Shown: positions 9,901-17,477, counted from the stretch's first letter. The stretch: 64,000 bases of DNA from Microbacterium testaceum StLB037 (GCF_900104345.1 NZ_FNJN01000006.1:62001-126000); one strand, 5' to 3'. The notes: a model not told the origin generated them from the sequence alone. Numbers and translations are program-made.

Positions 9901-10122
9901 GCGGTCGAAGACCAGGCCATCGATCGTGCGCATCGCATCGGGCAGACCCGTCCCGTGATCGTGTACCGGCTCGTGGCCGCCGACACCATCGAGCAGAAGG
10001 TGGTGACCCTGCGCGAGACGAAGGCCGAGCTCTTCTCGCGTGTGCTCGACGGCGGCGAGGGCGAGACGTTCGGTGGCGGCACCCGCCTGACGGCGGCGGA
10101 CATCCGCAGCCTCATCGACTGA
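6946..10122 (+). CDS. SWIM zinc-finger SNF2-family helicase/translocase
   Basis: A 1058-residue Swi2/Snf2 ATPase. The SWIM zinc motif is at Cys72, Cys74, Cys80 and His82. A long family-specific middle region follows, then the motor: motif I LADDMGLGKTVQ with Lys627, motif II DEAQ at 722-725, the motif III region ITGTPMENN, and in the second RecA lobe SQFTRF, WWNPAVEDQAIDRAHRIGQ (motifs V-VI). Such proteins move along duplex DNA or remodel nucleoprotein complexes such as RNA polymerase; the bacterial SWIM-SNF2 group is poorly characterised. The start is ATG 6946 with GCGGAG 5 nt before it; a GTG at 6940 in the same frame is the alternative. It is divergent from the aldolase-like gene and 64 nt upstream of the MFS gene, which has its own promoter. 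Confidence 0.9.
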   Translation: MDPEALSIAGEIFSPAAMSRADRLLIYGSVEVGDVKAFDGVLVVSAQSFGAAGYEHLELRVPTDFTRVSGWCSCGRGPECEHSCAAAVVLFDRMISAGRPPRPEWQRTLDELLTVGARVDDEQAVDLCLFLAIRRGGGHGRSTALTLTARPGMRGTRGTWIKGRAGWSGLSLLSADPRARAALDSLGRLGRSGNGAFLSDEWMPLSAVPPHSLWMQLEAVIAAGVPLVAASGAHHPVRILEPEMTAAVAVDRRGSALHVRGILEGVDDDVASLSSWVVGDPAVAVAFVADRDGDDERFSIARLATPVTGAVRGLLARPGALAVDGGSEVFLHDYLPRLQLEAPVVSPRGTVDLPPPPRPVLELDLDHRGGRASVTVRWDRSSTNGRRDAAHESAVWDAVAAIATELGVGVPQPFPSGTTPPRAWTPADAAIFVAEGVPRLQALDHVRVNVADGAAPSRAAAEPASVELRTGDDDGSDWFDLRARVTVGETEVDFSALYTALVVGDRALFLDDGSYVRLDTPAFDRLRAVIDEARTLADRPDGGLKLNRYNVGLWDDLSELGLLAAQEAEWWLRVRGLTDEAALAPVASPAGLRATLRDYQRSGLDWLHFLRTQGLGGVLADDMGLGKTVQAIAMMEVARESDPEMAPFLIVAPTSVVGNWARECAAFAPGLRVATIASTQARRSTPISEAAAGAHVVVTSYALFRLEQEQYAEVEWSGLVLDEAQQIKNPSSRGYRAARALSVPFTLVITGTPMENNLLELWALMSLVAPGLLGTRESFTAMYRTPIEKHSDSARLDLLRRRIRPFLLRRTKELVASELPSKQETVVEVTLHPTHRKLYDRRFHRERQRLLGLLDDAEGNRFAIFRSLTMLRQLALDPALVDEGEAPSAKLDALVELVTEAAAEGHRVLVLSQFTRFLRAARDRCTEAGLPSGYLDGATPHRQVEIDRFREGDDPAFFISLKAGGVGLNLVEADYVVLLDPWWNPAVEDQAIDRAHRIGQTRPVIVYRLVAADTIEQKVVTLRETKAELFSRVLDGGEGETFGGGTRLTAADIRSLID

Positions 10123-10174
10123 CCCCGAGGATCCGCCGTTCGACCGGCCCCTGGTCAATGTCGGACCCCCGGTC

Positions 10175-10180
10175 TACCGT
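10175..10180 (+). promoter_or_regulatory. -10 element for leaderless MFS gene
   Basis: TACCGT ends 6 nt before ATG 10187. A weak TGGTCA at 10152-10157 lies 17 bp upstream as a possible -35. No ribosome-binding site is seen. Confidence 0.6.
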
Positions 10181-10186
10181 GGCGCT

Positions 10187-11560
10187 ATGTCCGAGAGTCC
10201 GGCCCCCGCCGCCCCGCTCGACGCGGTCGCGTCGTCCGGGCGCCGCACCTTTCTCGCGGTGCTCGTCAACACTGCCGCCGCCAACGTGACCACGAGCTTC
10301 CTCTGGTTCGCCCTCACGTTCTGGGTCTATCTCGAGACCCGCTCCGTCCTCGCCACCGGCATCGTCGGCGGTGCGTACATGTTGCTCCTCGCGGTGTTCG
10401 CGATGGTGTTCGGCTCGCTCGTCGATCGCCATCGCAAGCACCGGGTCATGGTGGTCTCCGGGTTCGTGACGCTCGTGGCGTTCCTGCTGGCGGGGGCGCT
10501 CTGGCTGGCGTTTCCCGAGGCCGCGCTCCTCGACCTGGGCGGACCGTGGTTCTGGCTCTTCTCGGGCATCATCCTCGCCGGGGCCGTGATCGAGAACCTT
10601 CGCAACATCGCTCTGTCGACGACCGTGACGCTCCTCGTCCCCGTCGAGCGTCACGCCAACGCGAACGGCCTGGTCGGCACCGTGCAGGGCCTCGCGTTCG
10701 TGGTGACGAGCGTGTTCAGCGGGCTGTCCGTCGGGTTCCTGGGCATGGGATGGACGCTCGCCATCGCGCTGGCACTGACCGTCCTCGCGCTCGCCCACCT
10801 GTTGACGATCCGCATCCCCGAGGAGCGCCCCGCCGCCGGCACGGCTCCCGGTCCCGTCGTCGATCTCCGCGGGGCGGTCCGGGCCGTGCGCCGCGCCCCG
10901 GGCCTGTTCGCTCTCATCGTCTTCTCGACGTTCAACAACCTCATCGGCGGCGTGTACATGGCGCTCATGGACCCGTACGGCCTCGAGATGTTCGACGTGC
11001 AGATCTGGGGCATCGTCCTCGGGGTGACCGCGACCGGATTCATCGTCGGCGGTGGTCTCGTCGCGAAGTTCGGCCTCGGAAAGAACCCCATCCGCACGAT
11101 GCTCTGGATCGTCATCGCGATGGGGGCTCTGGGGGCGCTCTTCACCCTGCGCGAATGGTGGTGGCTGTACGCGGTGGGCATCTGGGTCTACATGGCCCTC
11201 ATCCCACCGGTCGAGGCGGCGGAGCAGACGGTCATCCAGAAGGTCGTCCCCTTCGAGACCCAGGGGCGCGTCTTCGGTTTCGCCGCGGCGTTCGAGTCGG
11301 CTGCGGCGCCCGTGACGTCGTTCCTCATCGCGCCGATCGCGCAATTCCTGATCATCCCGTACATGGACGCAGAAGACGGCCGCGCGACGTGGGGCTGGCT
11401 GCTCGGCGAGGGGGAGTCCCGCGGCATCGCGCTGGTGTTCGCCGTCTCGGGGGTCGTGATGGTGATCGCGGGTGCGCTGGCTTTCGCCACGCGTTCGTAC
11501 CGGACGCTCTCCCGGCAGTACCGGACGGCCGAGGTCAACGCCGAGGTGGGTGCGGTCTAG
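10187..11560 (+). CDS. MFS transporter (EntS/MFS_3-like exporter)
   Basis: A 457-residue inner-membrane protein with about 12 hydrophobic helices, belonging to the major facilitator superfamily, probably a drug or siderophore exporter type. The cytoplasmic loop 2-3 motif is GSLVDRHRKHRVM (around residue 80). A Pro/Ala-rich cytoplasmic loop (EERPAAGTAPGP, about 210-220) separates the two six-helix halves. The C-terminal residues after the last helix are hydrophilic and cytosolic. The substrate cannot be told. Its TAG stop (11558-11560) overlaps the stop codon of the convergent SDR gene within the tetranucleotide CTAG, so no terminator separates them. Confidence 0.88.
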   Translation: MSESPAPAAPLDAVASSGRRTFLAVLVNTAAANVTTSFLWFALTFWVYLETRSVLATGIVGGAYMLLLAVFAMVFGSLVDRHRKHRVMVVSGFVTLVAFLLAGALWLAFPEAALLDLGGPWFWLFSGIILAGAVIENLRNIALSTTVTLLVPVERHANANGLVGTVQGLAFVVTSVFSGLSVGFLGMGWTLAIALALTVLALAHLLTIRIPEERPAAGTAPGPVVDLRGAVRAVRRAPGLFALIVFSTFNNLIGGVYMALMDPYGLEMFDVQIWGIVLGVTATGFIVGGGLVAKFGLGKNPIRTMLWIVIAMGALGALFTLREWWWLYAVGIWVYMALIPPVEAAEQTVIQKVVPFETQGRVFGFAAAFESAAAPVTSFLIAPIAQFLIIPYMDAEDGRATWGWLLGEGESRGIALVFAVSGVVMVIAGALAFATRSYRTLSRQYRTAEVNAEVGAV

Positions 11561-12264
11561 CCGCCGGCCTCGATCTCGATGACGACGTCGTTCCACGCCG
11601 CGGCGTCGTCGTCCCACAGGGCCACGACGGCCGCGGCCAGGGCGTGCTCGAGACCGTCCAGGCTCCGCACCCGGAAGATCACGCCGGCGGCCGAGAGCTC
11701 GCGTCCCCCGTCTCGCGCGTGCTTCGCGTAGCCCTGCGCGGCGGCCCGCGTCCAGGCCTCGCTCGCGGCCTTCACCGCGGCGTAGTTGGCGCCCCCGGCG
11801 AGGGGCCGCGCCACGGCCGTGGACGAGACGATCGCCAGGCGTCCGGCATCCGAGGAGCGCAGATCGTCGTCGAAGGTGCGGCTCACGTTCCGCAGTGCGG
11901 TGAACGATCGCAGCAACACGGCGAGATCCTCGTCGCTCTGCCCGGCCAGCCCGCCTCCGCCTCGCCACCCGCCCACGAGGTGCACGACACCGTCGACCGG
12001 GCCATGCGCGTCGTTCACGCGCGCGCGCAGGTCCGCCACGGCATCCGGATCGGTCAGATCGCACTGCTCAGTCGCCGCCCCCGGGGCGGACGCGGCGGAA
12101 GCGGCCAGGCGGTCGGCGTTCGATCCGACGATCACGACGCGCGCCCCCGCCTCGACGAGGGCGAGCGCACACGCGCGACCGGCCGCGCTCGTTCCGCCGG
12201 CCAGCAGCACGAGTCGTCCCCGCACCCGCTCGTGCGGGACGGGTGCGGTCGCGAGGGAGCTCAT
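11557..12264 (-). CDS. Short-chain dehydrogenase/reductase paired with DUF6421
   Basis: A 235-residue NAD(P)-binding SDR. The cofactor loop is GGTSAAGR (residues 23-30), the adenine-side Asp is in CDLTDPD (69-72), and the catalytic set is Ser147/148, Tyr161 and Lys165 (YAAVK). Length is typical of a classical single-domain SDR. The start ATG 12264 is only 7 nt from the stop of the DUF6421 gene, so the two are almost certainly co-transcribed and probably act in one pathway. The substrate is unknown. The TAG stop overlaps the MFS stop on the opposite strand by two bases (CTAG). Confidence 0.88.
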   Translation of the reverse strand: MSSLATAPVPHERVRGRLVLLAGGTSAAGRACALALVEAGARVVIVGSNADRLAASAASAPGAATEQCDLTDPDAVADLRARVNDAHGPVDGVVHLVGGWRGGGGLAGQSDEDLAVLLRSFTALRNVSRTFDDDLRSSDAGRLAIVSSTAVARPLAGGANYAAVKAASEAWTRAAAQGYAKHARDGGRELSAAGVIFRVRSLDGLEHALAAAVVALWDDDAAAWNDVVIEIEAGG

Positions 12265-12271
12265 GCGACGG

Positions 12272-13669
12272 TCAGTCCGTCCCGCGGATGCCCGCGGTCG
12301 ACGCGATGACCGGGCGCATCTTCTTCTCGAGCGCTTCGAAGAACATCGACAGGGGGAACTCGTCGTCGAGCACCGCGTCGGTGTAGCCCTTCGGCAGCCC
12401 CGCGAGCACTTCGTCGGACAGTCCGCGCGCCCACACCGAGGCGGGGTGGGGTGTGACGACTCCGCGAACGAGATCGTATGCGGCGAGCCAGTGCGCGACC
12501 TTGGGGCGGTCGATCGAGCGCCAGTACAGCTCGTCGATCGCGTCGGCGAGGGCGATGACCGCGCCGGGCACCTCGTCCCAGTCGAAGGCGAGCGACGTGT
12601 CGGTCCAGTGCAGCACGCGGTGCTGGTGCAGCCAGGCGAACAGCAGCTGTCCGCCGAGGCCGTCGTAGTTGCGTACACGGGACCCGGTGATGGCGAAGCG
12701 GAAGATCCGGTCGAAGATCACCGCGTACTGCACGAGCTCGGCGTGCTCGAGCATCGCCTTCTCGGTCGCATCGAGGTCGTCGCGCGCCGACAGCCGCGCT
12801 TGCAGCGAGACGCACTCGCGGAAGGCGGTGAGGTCGCAGCGCAGCTCTTCGAGCGAGTAGAGGAAGAACGGCATCCGCTGCTTGATCATGAACGGGTCGA
12901 ACGGAAGGTCGCCGCGCATGTGCGTGCGGTCGTGGATGAGGTCCCACATCACGAACGTCTGCTCGGTGAGCGACTGGTCGTCGAGCATGCGGGCGGCGGC
13001 CTCGGGGAGGTCGAGCTTGGTGATCTCGGCAGCGGCGCGGGTCACGCGGCGGTACCGCGCCGCTTCGCGGTCCTGGAAGATCGCGCCCCAGGTGAAGGTC
13101 GGAATCTCACGCATCGCCACGGTCTCGGGGAAGAGCACGGCCGAGTTCGTGTCGTAGCCCGAGGTGAAGTCGATCAGACGCAGTGAGACGAACAGACGGT
13201 TGGTGTACTCGGTCTCGAGTCGCGCGATGAACTCGGGCCAGATCGCCTCGACGAGCACCGCCTCGACGTGTCGTTCGTTGGAGCCGTTCTGCGTGTACAT
13301 CGGGAACACGACAAGGTGGCGGATGCCGTCGACCCGGTGCTCCTGGGGCTGGAAGGCGACGAGGGAGTCGAGGAAGTCGGGCACGCCGAGGCCGGCGTCG
13401 CGCCACCGGCGGAAGTCGGCGACGGAGGCCGCGAGGTAGGACCGGTCGTGGGGGAAGAGGGGGGCGAGTGCCTCGATGGCGGTGATGAGGTCGTCGAGCA
13501 GGGGTGCGGCCGCGGCGGTGTCCTCGATGGACCCGTCTTTGGCCTGAAGTGCCTGCAGGGCGGTGGCCGCGCTCTTCAGCTGGATCCAGGCGGGGGTCTG
13601 CTCGACCGTGTCGACGCCGTGGTCGGCGATCAGATCGTCGGCGGCACGGGTGGGCGTGGCGATGGTCAT
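12272..13669 (-). CDS. DUF6421 family protein
   Basis: A 465-residue soluble protein that I recognise as the uncharacterised actinobacterial DUF6421 family. No transmembrane segment or signal peptide is visible. Histidine/acid-rich stretches such as WDLIHDRTHMRGDLPFDP (about residue 250) and the conserved-looking FPMYTQNGSNERHVEAV suggest an enzyme, perhaps metal-dependent, but no catalytic motif is identifiable. ATG 13669 is chosen over an in-frame ATG four codons upstream because TGGAGG lies 5 nt before it. It leads a two-gene operon with the SDR and is transcribed away from an Lrp/AsnC regulator whose start is 108 bp away. Function is unknown; the context suggests amino-acid or small-molecule metabolism controlled by that regulator. 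Confidence 0.8.
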   Translation of the reverse strand: MTIATPTRAADDLIADHGVDTVEQTPAWIQLKSAATALQALQAKDGSIEDTAAAAPLLDDLITAIEALAPLFPHDRSYLAASVADFRRWRDAGLGVPDFLDSLVAFQPQEHRVDGIRHLVVFPMYTQNGSNERHVEAVLVEAIWPEFIARLETEYTNRLFVSLRLIDFTSGYDTNSAVLFPETVAMREIPTFTWGAIFQDREAARYRRVTRAAAEITKLDLPEAAARMLDDQSLTEQTFVMWDLIHDRTHMRGDLPFDPFMIKQRMPFFLYSLEELRCDLTAFRECVSLQARLSARDDLDATEKAMLEHAELVQYAVIFDRIFRFAITGSRVRNYDGLGGQLLFAWLHQHRVLHWTDTSLAFDWDEVPGAVIALADAIDELYWRSIDRPKVAHWLAAYDLVRGVVTPHPASVWARGLSDEVLAGLPKGYTDAVLDDEFPLSMFFEALEKKMRPVIASTAGIRGTD

Positions 13670-13719
13670 GGCATCCTCCATTCTGTGCTGTAAAAATTCC
13701 TGCTAAACCTGGATGCTAA

Positions 13720-13739
13720 CGGAAAACTTACGGATTCCG
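13720..13739. promoter_or_regulatory. Inverted repeat, candidate Lrp/AsnC operator
   Basis: The arms CGGAA (13720-13724) and TTCCG (13735-13739) form a 20-bp imperfect palindrome with an AT-rich centre. It lies in the unusually AT-rich divergent gap between DUF6421 and the Lrp/AsnC regulator. Lrp-family proteins bind AT-rich imperfect palindromes and often control a neighbouring divergent gene. Binding here is inferred. Confidence 0.35.
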
Positions 13740-13764
13740 AAAGAGCGGCCCGCGGCGCCGCTGA

Positions 13765-13770
13765 TACTGT
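13765..13770 (+). promoter_or_regulatory. -10 element for leaderless Lrp/AsnC gene
   Basis: TACTGT ends 7 nt before ATG 13778, again the leaderless spacing. No Shine-Dalgarno sequence lies between. Confidence 0.6.
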
Positions 13771-13777
13771 CGACCGC

Positions 13778-14266
13778 ATGACCGAGGCCTCATCCCGCGC
13801 CCCTCGCCTCGAGGACTCCGTCGATGCGGCCATCGTGCGAGAGATCTCCCTCGACGCGCGGGCGACGCTCTCGCACCTCTCGGAGCGCGTCGGGCTCTCT
13901 GTGTCGGCGGTGCAATCCCGTCTGCGCCGACTCGAGGCACGCGGCATCGTGAAGGGCTACCGTCCGATCCTCGATGCCGAGGCCCTCGGGCGACCCCTCG
14001 CCGCGTTCGTCGAGATCACGCCCCTCGATCCCGCGCAGCCCGACAACGCCCCCGAGCTGCTGGCCCACCTGACCCCGATCGAGGCGTGCCACTCCATCGC
14101 GGGCGAGGCGGCCTACATGCTGTTCGTCCGCGTGCCGACGCCCCGCGATCTCGAAGAGCTGATCCGCGACATCCGCGCCGCGGCGCAGGTCAACACGCGC
14201 ACGACCGTGGTGCTCCAGACGTTCTTCGAGGCGCGACCGATCGAGCCCGCCGACTACCCGGCGTGA
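13778..14266 (+). CDS. Lrp/AsnC-family transcriptional regulator
   Basis: A 162-residue regulator with an N-terminal winged helix (about residues 10-65: SLDARATLSHLSERVGLS then VSAVQSRLRRLEARGIV) and a C-terminal RAM/AsnC ligand-binding and oligomerisation domain (about 75-150, with HSIAGEAAYMLFVRV). Family members sense amino acids and commonly regulate themselves plus a divergent neighbour. Here the divergent neighbour is the DUF6421-SDR operon, with a shared 108-bp gap, so that operon is the most likely target. The effector is unknown. A stem-loop directly after the stop probably ends the transcript. Confidence 0.88.
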   Translation: MTEASSRAPRLEDSVDAAIVREISLDARATLSHLSERVGLSVSAVQSRLRRLEARGIVKGYRPILDAEALGRPLAAFVEITPLDPAQPDNAPELLAHLTPIEACHSIAGEAAYMLFVRVPTPRDLEELIRDIRAAAQVNTRTTVVLQTFFEARPIEPADYPA

Positions 14267-14271
14267 CCCCC

Positions 14272-14296
14272 GGCCACGGGACCTGGTCCCGAGGCC
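14272..14296 (+). terminator. Hairpin after Lrp/AsnC gene
   Basis: A stem of GGCC, an A-A mismatch and CGGGAC pairs with GTCCCG and GGCC around a 3-nt loop. It starts 5 nt after the stop codon. No T-tract follows, so termination is inferred. Confidence 0.5.
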
Positions 14297-14360
14297 ATCC
14301 GCACGACGGCTGACGGCGGGATACATCCCGCGACGGATGCCCCGCCCCCGTCGGTCCGCG

Positions 14361-14366
14361 TAGCGT
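14361..14366 (+). promoter_or_regulatory. -10 element for leaderless histidine kinase gene
   Basis: TAGCGT ends 7 nt before ATG 14374. This supports ATG 14374 over the upstream in-frame GTG codons at 14365 and 14371, the first of which overlaps the -10. Confidence 0.6.
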
Positions 14367-14373
14367 GGCCGTG

Positions 14374-15543
14374 ATGTTCGCTCTGCGCCCGCTCACCCGC
14401 TATCAGCTGGTCACCGACCTCGGTATCGCCGTGGTGTTCTTCCTGGTGGCCATCGCGATCGAGCTCGTCGCGAGCGCCACCCCGATCGACAACGTCGCGG
14501 GATTCTTCATCGCGCTCGCCTTCGCGGGGGCGGTGGCTCTGCGACGGCTCCATCCGGGCCTCGCCCTCTGCGTGGCGTGGGCGGCCGCCCTCGCGCAGAT
14601 GGGGTTCGGCCGGCAGCCGTCGCCGTCCGACCTCGCGATCTTCGCCGTCCTGTATACGACGTCGGCGTACGGCTCGCGGCGCGTGTTCTGGTTCGGCTTC
14701 GTCTCGGCGATCGTCGGAGCGGCCGTGGTTCCGCTGTACCTCGTGGGTCGCGGGCTGCAGGCCCCGCCGAACGGGAACGACTGGTTCGCCGTCATTGCGC
14801 TCTTCCTCGCGGCGGGCTTCGCGCTCATGCTGGCCTGGGTCTCGGGTGCACTGGTGCGCACGGCCATGAGGGCTGCGGCGAACAGCCGGGCTCAGCGGGC
14901 GGCCGAGGCCGAGACGATCGCCGAGCAGGAGCGTGTCCGCATCGCCCGCGACATGCACGACGTCGTCGCGCACTCCCTGGCGGTGGTCATCGCCCAGGCC
15001 GACGGTGCCCGGTACGCCGCGGCATCCGATCCGCGGGCGAGCGCCGAGGCGCTCACGACGATCTCGTCGACCGCGCGCGCCGCGCTCGCCGACGTGAGGT
15101 TGCTCCTCACTCAGTTGCGGCACTCGCAGGCCGAGGGGCCTCAGCCGACTCTCGCCGACCTCGAGACCCTCTTCCAGCGGATGCGGGCGGCGGGCGTGGC
15201 CCTCGAGGTCGAGGTCGACCCGTTGCCCCCGGGCGAGCCCCCCGCGGCCATCCAGCTCGCGGTCTACCGCATCATGCAGGAGGCGCTCACCAACGCCCTG
15301 CGGCACGGAGTCGACCCGCGCGTGCGCGTGCACCTGGGATGGTGGCCCGACCGGGTCGTCGCCTCGGTGCGCAATGCCCGGGCCACGGCATCCGTCCCCG
15401 CTCCGGCTAGCCCTCCATCGGGCGGGCACGGGCTGATCGGCATGCGCGAGCGTGCGCAGCTCGTCGGCGGTCACCTGACCGCGGGGCCCGAGTACGGCGA
15501 GTTCGTCGTGCGCGCCACCCTCCCGATCGGCTCCCCGCTGTGA
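14374..15543 (+). CDS. Sensor histidine kinase, NarL/DesK type (HisKA_3)
   Basis: A 389-residue membrane histidine kinase. The N-terminal third has about five hydrophobic helices (roughly residues 10-155) with little extracytoplasmic sequence, so the signal is probably sensed in the membrane. The dimerisation/phosphoacceptor helix ERVRIARDMHDVVAHSL gives phospho-His195, and the HATPase has an N-box EALTNALRHG and a G-box GHGLIGMRER. It is directly followed by a LuxR-type response regulator (64 nt apart), its expected partner. The DesK/LiaS-like layout suggests an envelope stress or membrane cue, but the signal and targets are unknown. Confidence 0.92.
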   Translation: MFALRPLTRYQLVTDLGIAVVFFLVAIAIELVASATPIDNVAGFFIALAFAGAVALRRLHPGLALCVAWAAALAQMGFGRQPSPSDLAIFAVLYTTSAYGSRRVFWFGFVSAIVGAAVVPLYLVGRGLQAPPNGNDWFAVIALFLAAGFALMLAWVSGALVRTAMRAAANSRAQRAAEAETIAEQERVRIARDMHDVVAHSLAVVIAQADGARYAAASDPRASAEALTTISSTARAALADVRLLLTQLRHSQAEGPQPTLADLETLFQRMRAAGVALEVEVDPLPPGEPPAAIQLAVYRIMQEALTNALRHGVDPRVRVHLGWWPDRVVASVRNARATASVPAPASPPSGGHGLIGMRERAQLVGGHLTAGPEYGEFVVRATLPIGSPL

Positions 15544-15607
15544 ACGCCCGAGCGAGAGGGCAGAGTGGATGCCGAGCCACCCCCGACCCGCGAGAGGAGC
15601 CGTCGTC

Positions 15608-16258
15608 ATGACCGCCCCCGTCCGCATCGTCCTCGTCGACGATCAAGCCCTGTTCCGCGCCGGGATCCGCATGGTGATCGACTCGCAGCCCGACCTCGAG
15701 GTGGTGGGGGAGGCGTCGGATGGCCGCGAGGGCGTCGAGGTCGTCCGTTCCACGCGCCCCGACCTCGTGCTCATGGACGTGCGGATGCCGGTCATGGACG
15801 GTCTGGCGGCGACGGCCGAGATCCTGCGCGAGCCCGACGCGCCGCGGGTCGTCGTGCTGACGACGTTCGACCTCGACGAGGCCGCCGCCCGCGCGATCCA
15901 GGGCGGGGCCAGCGGGTTCCTGCTGAAGGATTCCGAGCCGGAGTTTCTGCTGTCGGCGGTGCGCACCGTGCACGCCGGCTCGGCGGTGATCGCCGCCGAG
16001 GCGACGCGCGAGCTCTTCGCCCACATCGCCGACGGCGGGGGAGGAGAGCCGGTTCCGGCGGCCTACGGCGCGCTGACCGATCGCGAACGCGAGATCTTCG
16101 CCCTCGCCGCGGCGGGGCTCAGCAACGCCGAGATCGCGGAGCGCGAGTTCCTCTCCGAGGCGACGGTGAAGACGCACATCAGTCGCATCCTCACCAAGCT
16201 CGCCCTGCGCGATCGCGTGCAGCTCGTGGTCTTCGCCTATCGCCACGGCCTCGCCTGA
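15608..16258 (+). CDS. LuxR/NarL-family response regulator
   Basis: A 216-residue response regulator. The receiver domain has the acidic pair Asp11-Asp12, phosphoacceptor Asp57 (VLMDVRMP) and the switch Thr/Lys (VLTTFD; FLLKD). The C-terminal LuxR helix-turn-helix is LTDREREIFALAAAGLSNAE followed by IAEREFLSEATVKTHISRIL. ATG 15608 is chosen because AGAGGAG lies about 9 nt upstream; an ATG 13 codons earlier has no site. It pairs with the kinase just upstream. Its stop is 12 nt from the stop of a convergent gene. Confidence 0.92.
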   Translation: MTAPVRIVLVDDQALFRAGIRMVIDSQPDLEVVGEASDGREGVEVVRSTRPDLVLMDVRMPVMDGLAATAEILREPDAPRVVVLTTFDLDEAAARAIQGGASGFLLKDSEPEFLLSAVRTVHAGSAVIAAEATRELFAHIADGGGGEPVPAAYGALTDREREIFALAAAGLSNAEIAEREFLSEATVKTHISRILTKLALRDRVQLVVFAYRHGLA

Positions 16259-16270
16259 GCGGCGGGCGCC

Positions 16271-16771
16271 TCAGGCGTCGTCGTTCTCCGGGTCGTGCGC
16301 CCACGTGGGGGCGAGGGCCTTGATGCGCGTCGCGCGCCACTGCCACGTCGCCCAGAGCGCCGGCCACAGGGCCGGGGCCGCGGCGCCGCCGATGGTCAGT
16401 CTCTCTCGCCAGAGGGTGCGGCCGGGCTCTCCGGGGGCGGCCGACACCGCCATCTGGTGATCCCACACGTCGAGCACCGACAGCGGTCCGGTCAGGGGAA
16501 CGCCCCAGTCGCGGAAGACGCGGACGCGCCCGTGTCCGTCGCTCGTCTCGCGGTCGGCGACCGAGATGAGCTGGCGACCCACCGGAACGAGGCCTGCGAC
16601 GCTCATCTGCACGGGAACGTCGTCGCCCGATGAGAACGAGGTCGGCATGTCGCCCAGAGCTTCCACGTCGAGGAGCGGACCGTACAGCTCCGCGACGGCG
16701 CGGGGGGAGTGCAGTGCCCGCCACGCGGCGTCCGGGTCGCAGTCGATGACGAACTTCAGCAGGATGCGCAT
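16271..16771 (-). CDS. SRPBCC-like (START-fold) hypothetical protein
   Basis: A 166-residue soluble protein of unknown function. The opening MRILLKFVIDCDPDAAWRAL resembles the first strand and helix of polyketide-cyclase/SRPBCC proteins, which bind hydrophobic ligands in a deep cavity, and the Trp-rich C-terminal helix ALWATWQWRATRIKAL fits the long last helix of that fold. No catalytic residues can be named. It is convergent with the response regulator and divergent from the ComB-family gene (82-nt gap). A CACGAT hexamer 7 nt before ATG 16771 may be a leaderless -10. Confidence 0.6.
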   Translation of the reverse strand: MRILLKFVIDCDPDAAWRALHSPRAVAELYGPLLDVEALGDMPTSFSSGDDVPVQMSVAGLVPVGRQLISVADRETSDGHGRVRVFRDWGVPLTGPLSVLDVWDHQMAVSAAPGEPGRTLWRERLTIGGAAAPALWPALWATWQWRATRIKALAPTWAHDPENDDA

Positions 16772-16841
16772 GACCTCGATCGTGCCCGATCCGGGCCGTC
16801 GGTGGGCACGGCTTGACGCGAGGGGTGCACTCCGGGCGTTT

Positions 16842-16847
16842 TACGAT
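16842..16847 (+). promoter_or_regulatory. -10 element for leaderless ComB-family gene
   Basis: TACGAT ends 6 nt before ATG 16854. The frame is open upstream, so this element is what fixes the start. Confidence 0.6.
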
Positions 16848-16853
16848 CGAGGG

Positions 16854-17468
16854 ATGCCGTCTTCTCCCGCCCTCGCCCAGTCCGACTACCAGGTGCGTCT
16901 GGACTGGGGCCGCTCGGGGCTGGAGCGTCTCGCCCCCGCTCACATCGCCATCATCGTGCAAACGCTGGGGCTCTCGATGCGCGCGCTGGACGCGATCGAG
17001 GACGGCGAGACGTTCCCCCTCGAGGGTGATGAGGCCGCGGGACTCGCGCTCGCGGCGGGGAGCGACGGCGCCCATGTCGTCGTCGGCGGACTGCGCAACG
17101 CGGCCGCCGTCGCCGCCCACGTGCTCGAGGTGCAGCTGTCGCGAGGTGAGCGCACCAGCATCTCCGTGGTCGCCGCCGGTTACCCCGACGACGACGGCCT
17201 CCGCTTCGCCGTCGACGACCTGCTCGGCGCGGGCGCCGTCATCGCCGCTCTCGGAGATCTCGGGATCGACCACGCCTCTCCCGACGCCGCCGTCGCGGGA
17301 GAAGGATTCCGCGCCCTCGGCGGAGCGGTCCGGCACCTGCTGACGGCCAGCGGCACCGGCCGCGCCCTCGCCGCCGACGGTCGACGCGAGGCGGTGCTCG
17401 CCTCGGCCGCGCGCGATGCGGCATCCGTCGTCCCGATCCTGCGCGACGGGGTGATCGTTTCGGCCTGA
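16854..17468 (+). CDS. ComB-like (2-phosphosulfolactate phosphatase family) protein, degenerate
   Basis: A 204-residue protein that aligns by eye with the C-terminal part of ComB-family proteins (LRFAVDDLLGAGAVIAAL; SPDAAVAGEGFRAL; VPILRDG). True ComB removes phosphate from 2-phosphosulfolactate in coenzyme M synthesis using conserved acidic residues. Here the N-terminal motifs of the family (DVLR and the later GNSP region) are not visible (the equivalent strand reads IIVQTLGLS), so enzymatic activity is doubtful. Actinobacteria do not make coenzyme M by the archaeal route, so the role is unknown. It is convergent with the SprT-like gene, 9 nt between stops. Confidence 0.65.
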   Translation: MPSSPALAQSDYQVRLDWGRSGLERLAPAHIAIIVQTLGLSMRALDAIEDGETFPLEGDEAAGLALAAGSDGAHVVVGGLRNAAAVAAHVLEVQLSRGERTSISVVAAGYPDDDGLRFAVDDLLGAGAVIAALGDLGIDHASPDAAVAGEGFRALGGAVRHLLTASGTGRALAADGRREAVLASAARDAASVVPILRDGVIVSA

Positions 17469-17477
17469 GCCCTCGCC

